Source of the DNA: CAZFAP01 sp964516325
Lineage (GTDB): Bacteria; Auribacterota; JABMQX01
Direction: 5' to 3'
NCBI GenBank assembly: GCA_964516325.1
Contig: CAZFAP010000036.1
Span: 1-31,205, forward strand
DNA length: 31,205 bases
Shown: piece after piece, positions 15,150 through 23,763 of the stretch
How the letters are laid out: every line of letters begins with the position of its first letter
Position numbering within the stretch: the first letter of the stretch is position 1
The notes under the pieces: model-generated
Databases searched by the model: none
What the model was told of the DNA's origin: nothing
Seen by the model: only the letters and a program-made list of their open reading frames with translations
Position numbers and translations under genes: made by a program

Positions 15150-16577
15150 TCATTTCGGCCGAAAAACGGACATCAGCAACTCTCGCTCTTCCGGTTCCAC
15201 AAACCGGAGGAGGAGAAGCGCTGCGACATAAATCAAGACTGCCGCAGGGACGATAACGAAAATGCTCGCCCCCCGACAGAGCAAAACGAAGCCAGCCATA
15301 CTGGCGGCCGCAGAGGCGACTTTGGCGACGTCCCTCCACGGAAATGCGGAGACGCCCCCTCGACGCATATACCACACAAGCACGCCCACCAAAAGAACCT
15401 GGCATCCGACCGTCGAGAGGGCTGCTCCATTGAACGAATAGGCCGGAATGAGCAGGGCGTTCAGGAGTACATCGGATAATGCGGCAACGGCATGAAACAC
15501 CGCCAGCATCACGACTCTGCCTGACGCAACAAGCGAATAAGTAATGACAACGATAAGAGAACTCGTCGCCAGAGTCCAGGAGAGTATCTGAAGCGTGGGG
15601 ATTGACGCCCGGAACGGGTGTCCGTACAAAAGCAGGACAATCTTGTCGGAAAGAAGGAAGGCTCCCAGGGCCATGGGGAACCCGAGAGCCGCGACATATT
15701 TGAGGGTTTTCACCGCCAGAAACCGGAATCTCTCGTCGGAAGTGACATACCTGCGGGAAAGGACGGGGTACATCGCCGCCATGACATCCTGTGATACCGT
15801 CATCAGCGGGTGGATGAAGCGGCCGACCGCCGAGTAGTATCCGACAGCGGTCTTCCCTTTCATTATGTAAAGCATCTGAATGTCTATTTTGGTGTGAATC
15901 ACCGTGGCGCCCATGAGGAGCGCGAATGGGAACGACATCTTCAACATCCGCCACCAGAGAACGGGGTCCGCAGCGAACCGCGGGACCGCAAAGCGTTCTC
16001 GGCACACGGCATAGCCGATCCCCACGACCGTAAATGCGCCGATTATGGAAATGGCGGCAAAAAGGCGAACGCCACCTCCAACGAGAATGCCGCCGACGGT
16101 AACGAGCGCACCTGTCAGGGCGAGGGCAACGCTCAGGAATGCGGATATGTGAATTGCCTCGTGGGCGTGAAAGACCGCCTTGAATGGGGCGGACATTGAC
16201 ATGACAACAAGCCCGGCACCTGCGAGGTAAATCGCCTGCTTGATGAGCAAATCGTAGCCCAGGGCGTTCACCAAGACGACGATCACGACGAACAAGAGAA
16301 TGCCGAACAGAGCCTGGAAAGAAAGGAAACCGCTCAGATACGCCGCTGTGGTATTCCTGTCTCGACTGATTTCTCGGGTGACGAAATGTTGCGTTCCAAA
16401 GTCGGAAACGTAGCTGAACAGGGACACAAATCCCAGGGCGGTGTCGAGGATTCCGAGGCTCTTCCTGCCCAAATAGCGCACCAACCACACCGAGGCGAAG
16501 AAGCCCGCAACCTTGGAGATAGGTCTCGATATCGCAAGGCTGAGGATATTTCTTACGAGTCTTCTTGCGGTTGACAT
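15150..16577 (-). CDS. Wzx-like polysaccharide flippase
   Basis: 475 residues with about 12-14 hydrophobic helices and the layout of the polysaccharide transport (PST) family: basic N-terminus, a FASVWLVRYLGRKSLGILD stretch in the first helix pair, and GYYSAVGRFIHPL in the middle. Such proteins move undecaprenyl-linked repeat units across the inner membrane. ATG 16577 lies one base after the stop of the upstream glycosyltransferase (TGATATG). With the ligase-like protein and the many transferases it completes a flippase-dependent pathway. Confidence 0.9.
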   Translation of the reverse strand: MSTARRLVRNILSLAISRPISKVAGFFASVWLVRYLGRKSLGILDTALGFVSLFSYVSDFGTQHFVTREISRDRNTTAAYLSGFLSFQALFGILLFVVIVVLVNALGYDLLIKQAIYLAGAGLVVMSMSAPFKAVFHAHEAIHISAFLSVALALTGALVTVGGILVGGGVRLFAAISIIGAFTVVGIGYAVCRERFAVPRFAADPVLWWRMLKMSFPFALLMGATVIHTKIDIQMLYIMKGKTAVGYYSAVGRFIHPLMTVSQDVMAAMYPVLSRRYVTSDERFRFLAVKTLKYVAALGFPMALGAFLLSDKIVLLLYGHPFRASIPTLQILSWTLATSSLIVVITYSLVASGRVVMLAVFHAVAALSDVLLNALLIPAYSFNGAALSTVGCQVLLVGVLVWYMRRGGVSAFPWRDVAKVASAAASMAGFVLLCRGASIFVIVPAAVLIYVAALLLLRFVEPEERELLMSVFRPK

Positions 16578-16578
16578 A

Positions 16579-17646
16579 TCACCCTTCGGTCGCCGCAGAG
16601 ATCAGGTGCGCGATTTTCTCCATGAGGCGGCCCAGGTCGTGGTCGCGAATAACGATGTCTCTCAGAACGAGACCGAGCCGTTCCCTTTCGGACTGCTCCA
16701 TTCGCGCGACGGCGACAATCTTCCCCGCGAGGTCGCCTGGTTTTTCGTCGTCGGCGACGAGCAAGTCTGCGTGCTCACCGAGGACCGATCGGAAATTCCG
16801 ATTCGACGTGACAACGAGTTTCCCGGAGGCCATCGCTTCAAGCGGTGCTTTGTCTATCGAATGACGAATGGCTGTGCTGACGAAAACGTCGCAGTCGGCA
16901 TATTCGTGCTCGATTTGAGTATAGGGAACCGCGGGCCGAAACTCGACAAGGTGTTCCAGGGATGTCTTGCGAACAAGCTGCGTCAGCGCCGAGAGGCACA
17001 TTTCATCTTGCGGTACGCATGGCGAACCGAGGATTCTCAGACGCAACTCGCCCGGCGGAAGGGACTTCGCGGCCTGTGCGACGGCTTCGATCAGGAAGTC
17101 GTACCTTTTGAGTGGCGCGATCCTGCCAGCGGATAACAGGACGACGCCATCGCGGCGCTTCGCTGGACGAGGGGAGAACTTTTGCGCGTCAATGCCGTGC
17201 CCCACGACGAGGACCTTTGGGGATCGCATCGGGCAGCTTTCAACCGTGGGGGTGAGGACGAATCGGGAGACCTTGTGCGCGAGAGAAAGCCAGAGGCTTT
17301 TCGCCGAGTGAGCGTACCAGAGAAAGATGGGGACCGCTTGCCGAACAATGCTGCTCGCCGCGACGGCGTACCGCGGGCACATGTGGGCGAAGATCGCCCG
17401 AGCCTTCATGCTCTCCACATCGGCGCGCAACCCCGTCCTCAGCCGCTGTAGCCTCACCGCCTTCCCCTCGCCCAGGACGTGCAGGGAAACGTTGTCGCGA
17501 AGGCTGTGCTTACCAGCTCGGAGGCAGTAAACCGACAGCCGTCGGAGGTTCTTGGCGAGGGCGTTGATCCAACCGGGTGTGAAGCCGAGGACCGGGTCTT
17601 CTTCGTCAACCGCTTGAGTTATCATGATGGCGTCGGTGTCGGTCAA
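16579..17646 (-). CDS. GT4-like glycosyltransferase with degenerate donor motif
   Basis: 355 residues from a TTG at 17646 that overlaps the upstream stop as TTGA, with AGGA ten bases ahead; ATG 17625 (MITQAVDEEDPVLGF) is the alternative and matches the usual opening of this subgroup (a first strand followed by DDPVLGF). The C-domain has VVLLSAGRIAPLKRYDFLI, RLRILGSP and KAPLEAMASGKLVVTS. The first Glu of the E-x7-E pair is replaced (HSIDKAPLE), though such changes occur in active GT4 relatives. Cytoplasmic; sugar unknown. Confidence 0.83.
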   Translation of the reverse strand: MTDTDAIMITQAVDEEDPVLGFTPGWINALAKNLRRLSVYCLRAGKHSLRDNVSLHVLGEGKAVRLQRLRTGLRADVESMKARAIFAHMCPRYAVAASSIVRQAVPIFLWYAHSAKSLWLSLAHKVSRFVLTPTVESCPMRSPKVLVVGHGIDAQKFSPRPAKRRDGVVLLSAGRIAPLKRYDFLIEAVAQAAKSLPPGELRLRILGSPCVPQDEMCLSALTQLVRKTSLEHLVEFRPAVPYTQIEHEYADCDVFVSTAIRHSIDKAPLEAMASGKLVVTSNRNFRSVLGEHADLLVADDEKPGDLAGKIVAVARMEQSERERLGLVLRDIVIRDHDLGRLMEKIAHLISAATEG

Positions 17647-18803
17647 TTTCGTATCTTCCTGGCGATCTGGGACCACATCTCGAGAAGCAATGGCAAATTT
17701 CTTTTTCTATCATAAGGGCCCAACGCGGTTGTTCGTCGGACCGCGCCCGTACGGTAGCGGTCAGGGTCTTTCAGGACCCGGAGCAACCTGTCAGCCATTT
17801 CTCGTGGACGTCCTACGGAAACAATGTGCCCGTTCTCACCGTCCACGACAAGGTCTGAGACGCCGCTGACTCTCGTGGTTACGATGGGAAGGCCGGCGGC
17901 AACGCTTTCCATCAGGACGCGCGCCGTGCCTTCGTACGCTGAGGGAAGAGCGAGAACGTCAGCGGCGGCGAAGTATGCGGGCATTTCGTTGTAAGGGATG
18001 TTCCCAGGAAATATCGCATTCTTGTCGAGACTGAGCCGTGAGGAGAGAGCTTTTGCCGAAGGAAGCTCCGGCCCGTCGCCCGCAACAACAAAGACTACGC
18101 CTGGCATTTGGCTCAGGACGATCTTCGCGGCATTCAGTAAATCCTGCAGCCTTTTCTGCTTGGTAAGCCGCCCGACAAAGAGAACCACGCGGCCACAGCT
18201 GGGTCGCGAGTATTCCTTTCGGATGCGTGATCCGTCGGCCGAAGAAAACTTCTCGAGGTTGGCAATGCCCTCGGGAATGTTCCAGAGGCATGCGCTGGGG
18301 ATGCCCCGGCGGACCATCTTCTCCTTCTCCGAAGCGCTCACGACTCGCACGTTATCGGCCTTTCTGAGCAGCGACTTGCCGATGAGGTTCAGCATCCGAT
18401 TGAGCAGCCTCTCTCTTATCCAATAGGAGTTCTCGATGCAGTCAGCGTGGACCTGTACGTTGAGGGGGATGCGATAAAGCCTGCTCGCTGCCCATCCAAC
18501 CATTCCGGTGAAAAAGGGGTCCTGGGTTGTCACGACATCAATCGGGTGACGGCGACATAGTCGGGCTGCGATTCGAAAAGCATCGAAGACTCGCATCGCT
18601 TTGTTCTGAGACTGCGTGGGATACAGCGTTAGCTTCGGCGTCGGGTGAAGAACTGCCCCACGGGCTCTGCCGACGGAAAAGACGACCACGTGGAGGTGCG
18701 ACAGCCGCTCCGATAATTCCACATGTCGAGAAAGTGTGTCTCCCCTCGCGGTGCCTTCCTTCGATAGGAAAGTTGTGTCGAGGCTGACCATCAAGACGTT
18801 CAT
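17643..18803 (-). CDS. GT4 glycosyltransferase
   Basis: 386 residues from ATG 18803, which overlaps the preceding stop as ATGA. N-domain: MNVLMVSLDTTFLSKEG, then VVTTQDPFFTG; C-domain: VVLFVGRLTKQKRLQDLL, FVVAGDGPEL and SAYEGTARVLMESVAAG with the E-x7-E pair, then VSGVSDLVVDGENG. The overlap at both ends places it in one transcript with its neighbours. Donor sugar not predictable. Confidence 0.9.
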   Translation of the reverse strand: MNVLMVSLDTTFLSKEGTARGDTLSRHVELSERLSHLHVVVFSVGRARGAVLHPTPKLTLYPTQSQNKAMRVFDAFRIAARLCRRHPIDVVTTQDPFFTGMVGWAASRLYRIPLNVQVHADCIENSYWIRERLLNRMLNLIGKSLLRKADNVRVVSASEKEKMVRRGIPSACLWNIPEGIANLEKFSSADGSRIRKEYSRPSCGRVVLFVGRLTKQKRLQDLLNAAKIVLSQMPGVVFVVAGDGPELPSAKALSSRLSLDKNAIFPGNIPYNEMPAYFAAADVLALPSAYEGTARVLMESVAAGLPIVTTRVSGVSDLVVDGENGHIVSVGRPREMADRLLRVLKDPDRYRTGAVRRTTALGPYDRKRNLPLLLEMWSQIARKIRN

Positions 18804-19957
18804 ACGCGTTTTCTCGCCGCTTGTCCCAGCACCCGCAGGGTTTGTGCGAAGATGCTTGACCAACTGTACGCACGCAGACGTTTCGCCGTTTCAGCAGCCA
18901 ATCTCTCGCGCAAAGCCGAATCGCACAGGCAATCTTTGATGCGAGTGACCATTTGGCCTGTGTCATCTTTTTCAAACAGAAAGCCGTTCTCGCCGTCCTC
19001 GATCAGCTCGGGCATTCCGGCGGCTCTGGCGGCGACGACGGGCGTTCCCATTTTCATCGCTTCGAGAGTTACGTGGGAAAAGCTCTCGTAGCCTGAGTTT
19101 AGCACGAAGCAGTCGGCGGCTCGGAGGTAAACTGGCAACTCGCTGCGGGCGATTTTGCCGAGCAAAAACACCTTATTCCGAACACCGCTTGACCTGATAA
19201 GCGCCGCGAGAGCAGCCCTTTCGGGTCCCTCCCCGATGATCAAGACCACCGTGTCGTCGCCAAGAGACTTTGCTGCCCGGATCACTCCTGGAAATCCCTT
19301 CCAGGGGACGAACCTTCCAACGCTCACGACGATTCGTTTGCTCGGGAAACCGGTCCTCTCCCGACAGTCCTGTCTTGAAAGGGCACGTGCGTCCTCGCCG
19401 AAGCTGTCTTCGACTGCGTTGGGGATGACCTGAACGGGGCCAGAATATCCCCATCTCTGTATCAATCCCGCCAGAAAGTTACTCGTAGTGATTGCGATTC
19501 GGGAACGTTTGAGCGCCCAGTTGCGGATGGCTCTGAGGATTTCGATTTCCCAGTTCTGGCGTCGAGCTTGAAACGAGGAAATGGAATCGGAAGTGAGGCG
19601 GAGGTTGGAGGCTCGTTCCCAGGCGAAATCGCCCTCGACCTTTGTGACAAGCGGCTTACCAAGCAGCAGTCCGGCGACCGCCGACGGCAATGTCAGGCCG
19701 TTGCAGTAAATCAGGTCGCTGCCGATGGAGGCTTTCACGATTTTGAGAAGAGCAATCACTAAGCGGACGGGAAGAGGAATGCACCTCGATATTCGACGAA
19801 CGGGGAAAGGATAATCTGGTCTCGCACGGCCGGACGAGTAGGTAACAACCTCCACATCGCAGCCGACGAGACGAAGGGACTCGGTCAGCAGGGCCACATA
19901 GCTTGCCGGTCCTCCGATGTCGGGTGGGAAAATGCCCGTGACGACGCATATTTTCAT
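18800..19957 (-). CDS. GT4 glycosyltransferase
   Basis: 385 residues. ATG 19957 overlaps the Trm112-like stop as ATGA. N-domain: MKICVVTGIFPPDIGGPAS with the acceptor-side Gly loop, and DLIYCNGLTLPSAV; C-domain: IVVSVGRFVPWKGFPGVI, VLIIGEGPER, and NSGYESFSHVTLEAMKMG with the E-x7-E pair. A canonical member, likely active on a lipid-linked intermediate. Both ends overlap neighbours, so it sits inside one continuous operon. Confidence 0.9.
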   Translation of the reverse strand: MKICVVTGIFPPDIGGPASYVALLTESLRLVGCDVEVVTYSSGRARPDYPFPVRRISRCIPLPVRLVIALLKIVKASIGSDLIYCNGLTLPSAVAGLLLGKPLVTKVEGDFAWERASNLRLTSDSISSFQARRQNWEIEILRAIRNWALKRSRIAITTSNFLAGLIQRWGYSGPVQVIPNAVEDSFGEDARALSRQDCRERTGFPSKRIVVSVGRFVPWKGFPGVIRAAKSLGDDTVVLIIGEGPERAALAALIRSSGVRNKVFLLGKIARSELPVYLRAADCFVLNSGYESFSHVTLEAMKMGTPVVAARAAGMPELIEDGENGFLFEKDDTGQMVTRIKDCLCDSALRERLAAETAKRLRAYSWSSIFAQTLRVLGQAARKRV

Positions 19958-20124
19958 TCTTTGCCCTGGGGCATCTCCGCTTCGTCAATGAGCATTACGG
20001 GGATTCCGTTGCGGATGGGGTATCTTCTGCCACACTGGGAGCAGATGATTTTCTCTTCCTTCTCGACGACATCCCCTCTGCAAGCCGGACAACACATGAT
20101 TTTGAGTAGTTCTTCGTCAATCAT
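19954..20124 (-). CDS. Trm112-like small zinc-binding protein
   Basis: 56 residues from ATG 20124, set by ATGA overlaps with the genes on both sides. Two CxxC pairs (C12/C15 and C28/C31) form a zinc site, and the MIDEELLKIMCCPACRGDV opening and YPIRNGIPVML ending are the Trm112/YcaR (PF03966) pattern. In eukaryotes and archaea Trm112 activates methyltransferases; bacterial members often lie beside methyltransferases or lipid A/glycan genes, with unclear function. Here it is embedded between a YbhN-like protein and a glycosyltransferase, with methyltransferases further along, so it could be an activator (inference). Confidence 0.85.
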   Translation of the reverse strand: MIDEELLKIMCCPACRGDVVEKEEKIICSQCGRRYPIRNGIPVMLIDEAEMPQGKE

Positions 20125-21179
20125 CGCTCTTCTCCTGTATTGCGGGCGGGCGAGCTGGCGTCTCCGCGCGAAACATCGCCCAAAGACGACGCCGTCGGTC
20201 GAAGCCAGTCCCTGGTTATCGTACCCTTTTCGGCCCACCAGATGAGGCCGCCGATGAAACCTATGAAAAGCACCAACAGCCGCATCATCAAGGCGAACGC
20301 CAGCACGACGGAACGATACGCCTCGGGTTGTCCCTCCCGGAGGAAGAACAGGAAGTAGGCGGCCTCGGCCGTCCCAATGTTACCAAAGCTGACGGGAATT
20401 GCCGATATGGCGCCGACCAGCGGAATCCCGACCACGTATTGAACGGGGGTCGCCGTAACCCCGACGGACTGGCCGACATAATACGCCGACAGAATCAGGA
20501 GAAGTTGGATCAGGACTGAGAGTCCCAAGCAAGCCACCAGTTGTCCCTTATGCTCGCCGTAATGTCGAAACGCCTCGTAAACGCGGCCAAAATGCGCTCG
20601 GTAGGGGAGGCGCTGATTGACCCAGCTCACAAAGGGCAACCTGGTCAACACGCCCCGGCTAAAAAAAAGGACAATCGCCAGGAGTGCGGCGACGAGAACG
20701 CCCAGAACAATCAGCACGGAACGTGACTGTCCGCCCAGAAGGAGGAGAGAGACCAGAACAATTGTCACCAGCCCAAATGAACCGATCACTCTATCCACGA
20801 CGACGGTGGCGACGCACTCGGTCTTTTTGTCAATCGTGCAGCACGTGATGTAGTACGAACGAATCACGTCCCCCGCCGCAAGTCCGCCGGGCATGAACTG
20901 GCCGAAAAAGCTCCCGATGAGAAAAAGGCGGAGGATGCGAAAGAACGAGACCGGGACCTCCTGTCCATGCAGAATGATTTTCCATCGGAAGGAAGCCACG
21001 ATGAAGACCGCCGCCTCGACGGCCAAAGCGGCGATCAGCGAGCCGTAGCCTTCACGAAAAGCCATCGCCATTTGGTTGCCGAGCTTCTTCCAGTCCGGGG
21101 CGATCTTGTGAAAAATGAGCCATATCAGCCCGGCGCTGACGGCGATTTTGATGAGAGTGGCAAGATGTCGTCTTTTCAT
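20121..21179 (-). CDS. YbhN/AglD-like integral membrane protein (LPG synthase TM family)
   Basis: 352 residues with about eight hydrophobic helices and the PF03706 pattern: GLIWLIFHKI at the start, RFFLIGSFFGQFMPGGLAAGD-type segment near 90-110, and VSFGNIGTAEAAYF in the second half. Family members include the transmembrane half of lysyl-phosphatidylglycerol synthases and proteins in isoprenoid-linked glycan loci. It begins the run of overlapping polysaccharide genes (ATG 21179) and overlaps the Trm112-like gene by ATGA. There is no aminoacyltransferase domain, so it is not a complete MprF. Confidence 0.85.
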   Translation of the reverse strand: MKRRHLATLIKIAVSAGLIWLIFHKIAPDWKKLGNQMAMAFREGYGSLIAALAVEAAVFIVASFRWKIILHGQEVPVSFFRILRLFLIGSFFGQFMPGGLAAGDVIRSYYITCCTIDKKTECVATVVVDRVIGSFGLVTIVLVSLLLLGGQSRSVLIVLGVLVAALLAIVLFFSRGVLTRLPFVSWVNQRLPYRAHFGRVYEAFRHYGEHKGQLVACLGLSVLIQLLLILSAYYVGQSVGVTATPVQYVVGIPLVGAISAIPVSFGNIGTAEAAYFLFFLREGQPEAYRSVVLAFALMMRLLVLFIGFIGGLIWWAEKGTITRDWLRPTASSLGDVSRGDASSPARNTGEER

Positions 21180-21352
21180 GGAAGCACCGACCCTACGGTC
21201 GAGGGTGCCCTGGCCATTTGTCGGCGGGGGCTCCGGACCGCGTCGTCTCCCCGACCCAGGAACTTGACAAGGCGCTCCGCTTATCTACCCTACACCATCC
21301 ACCCTGGCTCAGCGGACACCTCGCCGGAATTCAGACTGGATGAACCTCCTGT

Positions 21353-21379
21353 GCGCCGCCCGACACACGGGGCAGGCGC
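21353..21379. other. GC-rich stem-loop in the gap before the YbhN-like gene
   Basis: GCGCC-GCCC pairs with GGGC-GGCGC around an eight-base loop with one bulged A. It lies 38 bases beyond the stop of the TIM-barrel gene. No T-run follows in the direction of transcription, so it is not a classical terminator; it may slow or process the transcript. The rest of the gap (21180-21416) shows nothing I can name. Confidence 0.45.
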
Positions 21380-21416
21380 CAGCCGACCGGGGCGCGAGCT
21401 GACAAGCAGGCGAAAG

Positions 21417-22370
21417 CTACGGGCTTCCCTGCGGCTCCCTGCGCGCCTCCTGGCAGGTCTGCTGCTCATCGGAGGCAAAGAGCGCACGAACGTACTGCAT
21501 TCCACGAAGCACCTCCTCGTCGGAGGCGCTGACGAACGCTTCCACAACCTTGATGGTGTCCCTGGACAGGTATGGCTTCAACCTTGTGAAATCGAAGTTG
21601 CCGGTGAGCGGAACTCTGTGGTCGCTCACTCCGATGACGTCGTGCAAATGGATTCCGGCCAGGCGCCCGGAGAACATTCGCAGAAACGACTCATGAGGGA
21701 TGACGTCCAATTCTTCACAGCACTGGGCGTGCCCGACATCGTGCCAGTAATAGACGTTGGATCCCTCGAATTTGTCGAGAATCAATTTGATTTCATCGAA
21801 GAACGGAATGTCTTCCAGATAGTATCTGTTCTCGATTCCGATTCTGATTCCCTTTGGCTCGGAGTGTGCGATTAGCTCGTCGAGACTCTTGTACAGGGCA
21901 TCGAGGTGCGGAAACCTTTTCTTCTCCCGTTTAGCGAGGAGCTTCCCCTTGATCTTCTCGAAGAGGTGGCTGTCTTTTTGCCCCGCGTTGTAAAGCTCGA
22001 TGAGAGCCGAGGACATATTCTTCATCTCGACGCTTCCAAGGTGCATGACGACGGCTTTCGCGCCGAGCTTTTCGGCCATGTCCATAGTGTCCTTGGTCTT
22101 TTTGACCGCCATGCTGCGTTCCCGGCGGTCGAGGGAAGACGGGGAATAGGAGTCGGGACCGGGCGCCCATTGAACCGCGGGACAAAAATTGTGGAGGCTG
22201 CTAACGGAAATTTCCCCTTTTTGAATCGCCTCCAGGACTCCCATAATCGTCGGGAGGCTCAGGGAGTGATGAAGCTCGAGGGAGTCGAAACCGAGCTTCC
22301 TGGCCTCTTCGATCAGTTCGGCCGCTTCTTTTGTCCGTCGGATGCCCCAAGCTGTTGAAAGCGCGAACAT
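21417..22370 (-). CDS. TIM-barrel sugar phosphate isomerase/epimerase-like protein
   Basis: 317 residues from ATG 22370, six bases after GAGG; a GTG at 22382 overlapping the previous stop as GTGA is the alternative. Features of the AP-endonuclease-2/xylose-isomerase-like fold: FDSLELHHSLSLP, VVMHLGSVEM, GIRIGIENRYYLEDIP (the metal-binding Glu), YYWHDVGHAQ and AGIHLHDVIGVSDHRVPLTGN. These supply the usual Glu/His/Asp metal ligands, so it is likely an active metal-dependent isomerase, epimerase or lyase on a sugar or similar compound. Substrate not visible. Confidence 0.85.
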   Translation of the reverse strand: MFALSTAWGIRRTKEAAELIEEARKLGFDSLELHHSLSLPTIMGVLEAIQKGEISVSSLHNFCPAVQWAPGPDSYSPSSLDRRERSMAVKKTKDTMDMAEKLGAKAVVMHLGSVEMKNMSSALIELYNAGQKDSHLFEKIKGKLLAKREKKRFPHLDALYKSLDELIAHSEPKGIRIGIENRYYLEDIPFFDEIKLILDKFEGSNVYYWHDVGHAQCCEELDVIPHESFLRMFSGRLAGIHLHDVIGVSDHRVPLTGNFDFTRLKPYLSRDTIKVVEAFVSASDEEVLRGMQYVRALFASDEQQTCQEARREPQGSP

Positions 22371-22378
22371 CTGCCGCC

Positions 22379-22804
22379 TCACCTCTCGCTGAGTTTAACG
22401 CCCTCTTTCAGGAGAAGGGCCGCACACACGCCGCTGCCGCGGACGAGGCGTCCTTTGCGCTTGATCTTTGCCACACCGCAGGAGGGGCTGTGGGCTTTGA
22501 AAATCCCTTCCGTGATGCCCATAGCACGGACGATGGCAAGGGTTTCCCACGCGCCCCGGACAAAGCTGTCCGTCACGTCCCTTCCCTCGGCAGTCACGAC
22601 GCGGCTTTTGCCGGCGAGGACGTCTTCACCGGATCCCTCCTGGATCTCCGAAGGGACTCTCGGTGTGGACAATCCGCCAAGCTCCTCCGGACAGACCGGG
22701 AAAGCCTTGCCCTTCCGGTACATGGTCTGGACTTCCTTGTCGAGGCAGTTCGTTCCGTCGTAGCGGCAGTTCAATCCCGCAAGACAGGCGCTGACAATGA
22801 ACAT
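22379..22804 (-). CDS. DUF523 / TudS-like iron-sulphur protein
   Basis: 141 residues from ATG 22804, with GAGG twelve bases ahead, just after the signal peptidase stop. The DUF523 signature is complete: VSACLAGLNCRYDG (C7, C13), PVCPEELGGL (C38) and HSPSCGV (C109). Characterised family members (TudS) bind a [4Fe-4S] cluster through three Cys and remove sulphur from thiouracil, so thiolated nucleobase salvage or detoxification is the best guess. It has no apparent link to its neighbours, the signal peptidase and the TIM-barrel protein, other than shared direction. Confidence 0.85.
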   Translation of the reverse strand: MFIVSACLAGLNCRYDGTNCLDKEVQTMYRKGKAFPVCPEELGGLSTPRVPSEIQEGSGEDVLAGKSRVVTAEGRDVTDSFVRGAWETLAIVRAMGITEGIFKAHSPSCGVAKIKRKGRLVRGSGVCAALLLKEGVKLSER

Positions 22805-22817
22805 GATGACACGGACC

Positions 22818-23735
22818 TCACCGGACGACGCCCTGACCCCACGGGGGCAGAAAGGACCATTTGCAGATGACCTTTCCCTTGATATTCTCGAAGGGAACGA
22901 ATCCCCACCCGCGGCTGTCGAAACTGCTGGTGGTGTTGTCTCCGAGGACGAAATAGGTCCGCTCGCGGACGGTGAACTTCTTCTTCGGCTTGCCGTAGCG
23001 CCAATAGCCTCGAACGCTTTCGCGATAGCCGTCCTTTTTCCAGGGGAGCCGTATGCCGAGGACCTTGGCATAGTCCCACTCCTGAAGGCGGATTCGCTGC
23101 CGGTCGTCTATGTTTGTGTACCGAACGTCGGACAGCCACTCGGGTTTGGGGACAAGCTCTGCCTTCTCGCCGCCGTTGCCGTCGGGAATGTATTTGTATA
23201 TGTCGCCGTCGCGGACCTCGAGCGTTTCGCCCGGCAACCCAACGACCCGCTTGACGAAGTTTTTCGGATACTGGCTCGCATCCGGGATGCCCTGCGTCGT
23301 GAAGACGATAACATCCCACCGTTTCGGCTTGGAGACAGGAATGAATCGGGCGCCCGTGAACGGAATTCTCAAGCCGAAAATGAACTTGTTGACCAGAATC
23401 TTGTCGCCAATCTTGAGCGTGGGATGCATGGACCCCGATGGAATCTTGAACGGCTCCACGGCAAGATGCCTGATGACCAACGCAATCAGAATGGCTGTCG
23501 CGAGAGAGTAGGCGTACTCCAGGACCACGTCGAGCTTGCTGTGGGGGATGTGCCGGGCGACAGCTTTGCGCAAGGCAGCGGAAGCCTTGCTCGCTTGTTT
23601 TCGCGCTCCACGGGATAGAGCCCGCTCGAGTTCGAGCATGCATTCCTCGACTTCTTTTGTGCCTTCCGGAGTAACCCGGTCCGCTTTTCTCCTCAAAAGA
23701 GATCTGGCCTCTTTCAGAAGCCGCTTAGGTCTCAT
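22818..23735 (-). CDS. lepB: Signal peptidase I
   Basis: 305 residues from ATG 23735 (AAAGG-type site six bases upstream; GTG 23744 is an alternative). One membrane helix at about 74-92 is followed by the catalytic box PSGSMHPTL (Ser102), the KRVVGLPGE box (Lys162 as general base) and GDNTTSSFDSRGWG near 265-278. It cleaves signal peptides from exported proteins on the periplasmic side. The first 66 residues are a highly basic, probably helical cytoplasmic extension (RLLKEARSLLRRKADR, then ELERALSRGARKQ), longer than the few residues before the helix in many enzymes. It sits beside secG and the opp ATPases, 28 bases after oppF. Confidence 0.92.
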   Translation of the reverse strand: MRPKRLLKEARSLLRRKADRVTPEGTKEVEECMLELERALSRGARKQASKASAALRKAVARHIPHSKLDVVLEYAYSLATAILIALVIRHLAVEPFKIPSGSMHPTLKIGDKILVNKFIFGLRIPFTGARFIPVSKPKRWDVIVFTTQGIPDASQYPKNFVKRVVGLPGETLEVRDGDIYKYIPDGNGGEKAELVPKPEWLSDVRYTNIDDRQRIRLQEWDYAKVLGIRLPWKKDGYRESVRGYWRYGKPKKKFTVRERTYFVLGDNTTSSFDSRGWGFVPFENIKGKVICKWSFLPPWGQGVVR

Positions 23736-23763
23736 TCGGATCACCTTTCATCAACAATCTCCA

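Noticed and set aside
14962..16488. A 508-residue minus-strand frame over the flippase
   Set aside because: It overlaps the 475-residue flippase in another frame; it is Arg/Pro/His-rich without membrane helices or motifs, while the flippase frame is clear.
21353..21379. Rho-independent terminator after the TIM-barrel gene
   Set aside because: The stem is good but no run of T follows on the transcribed strand.
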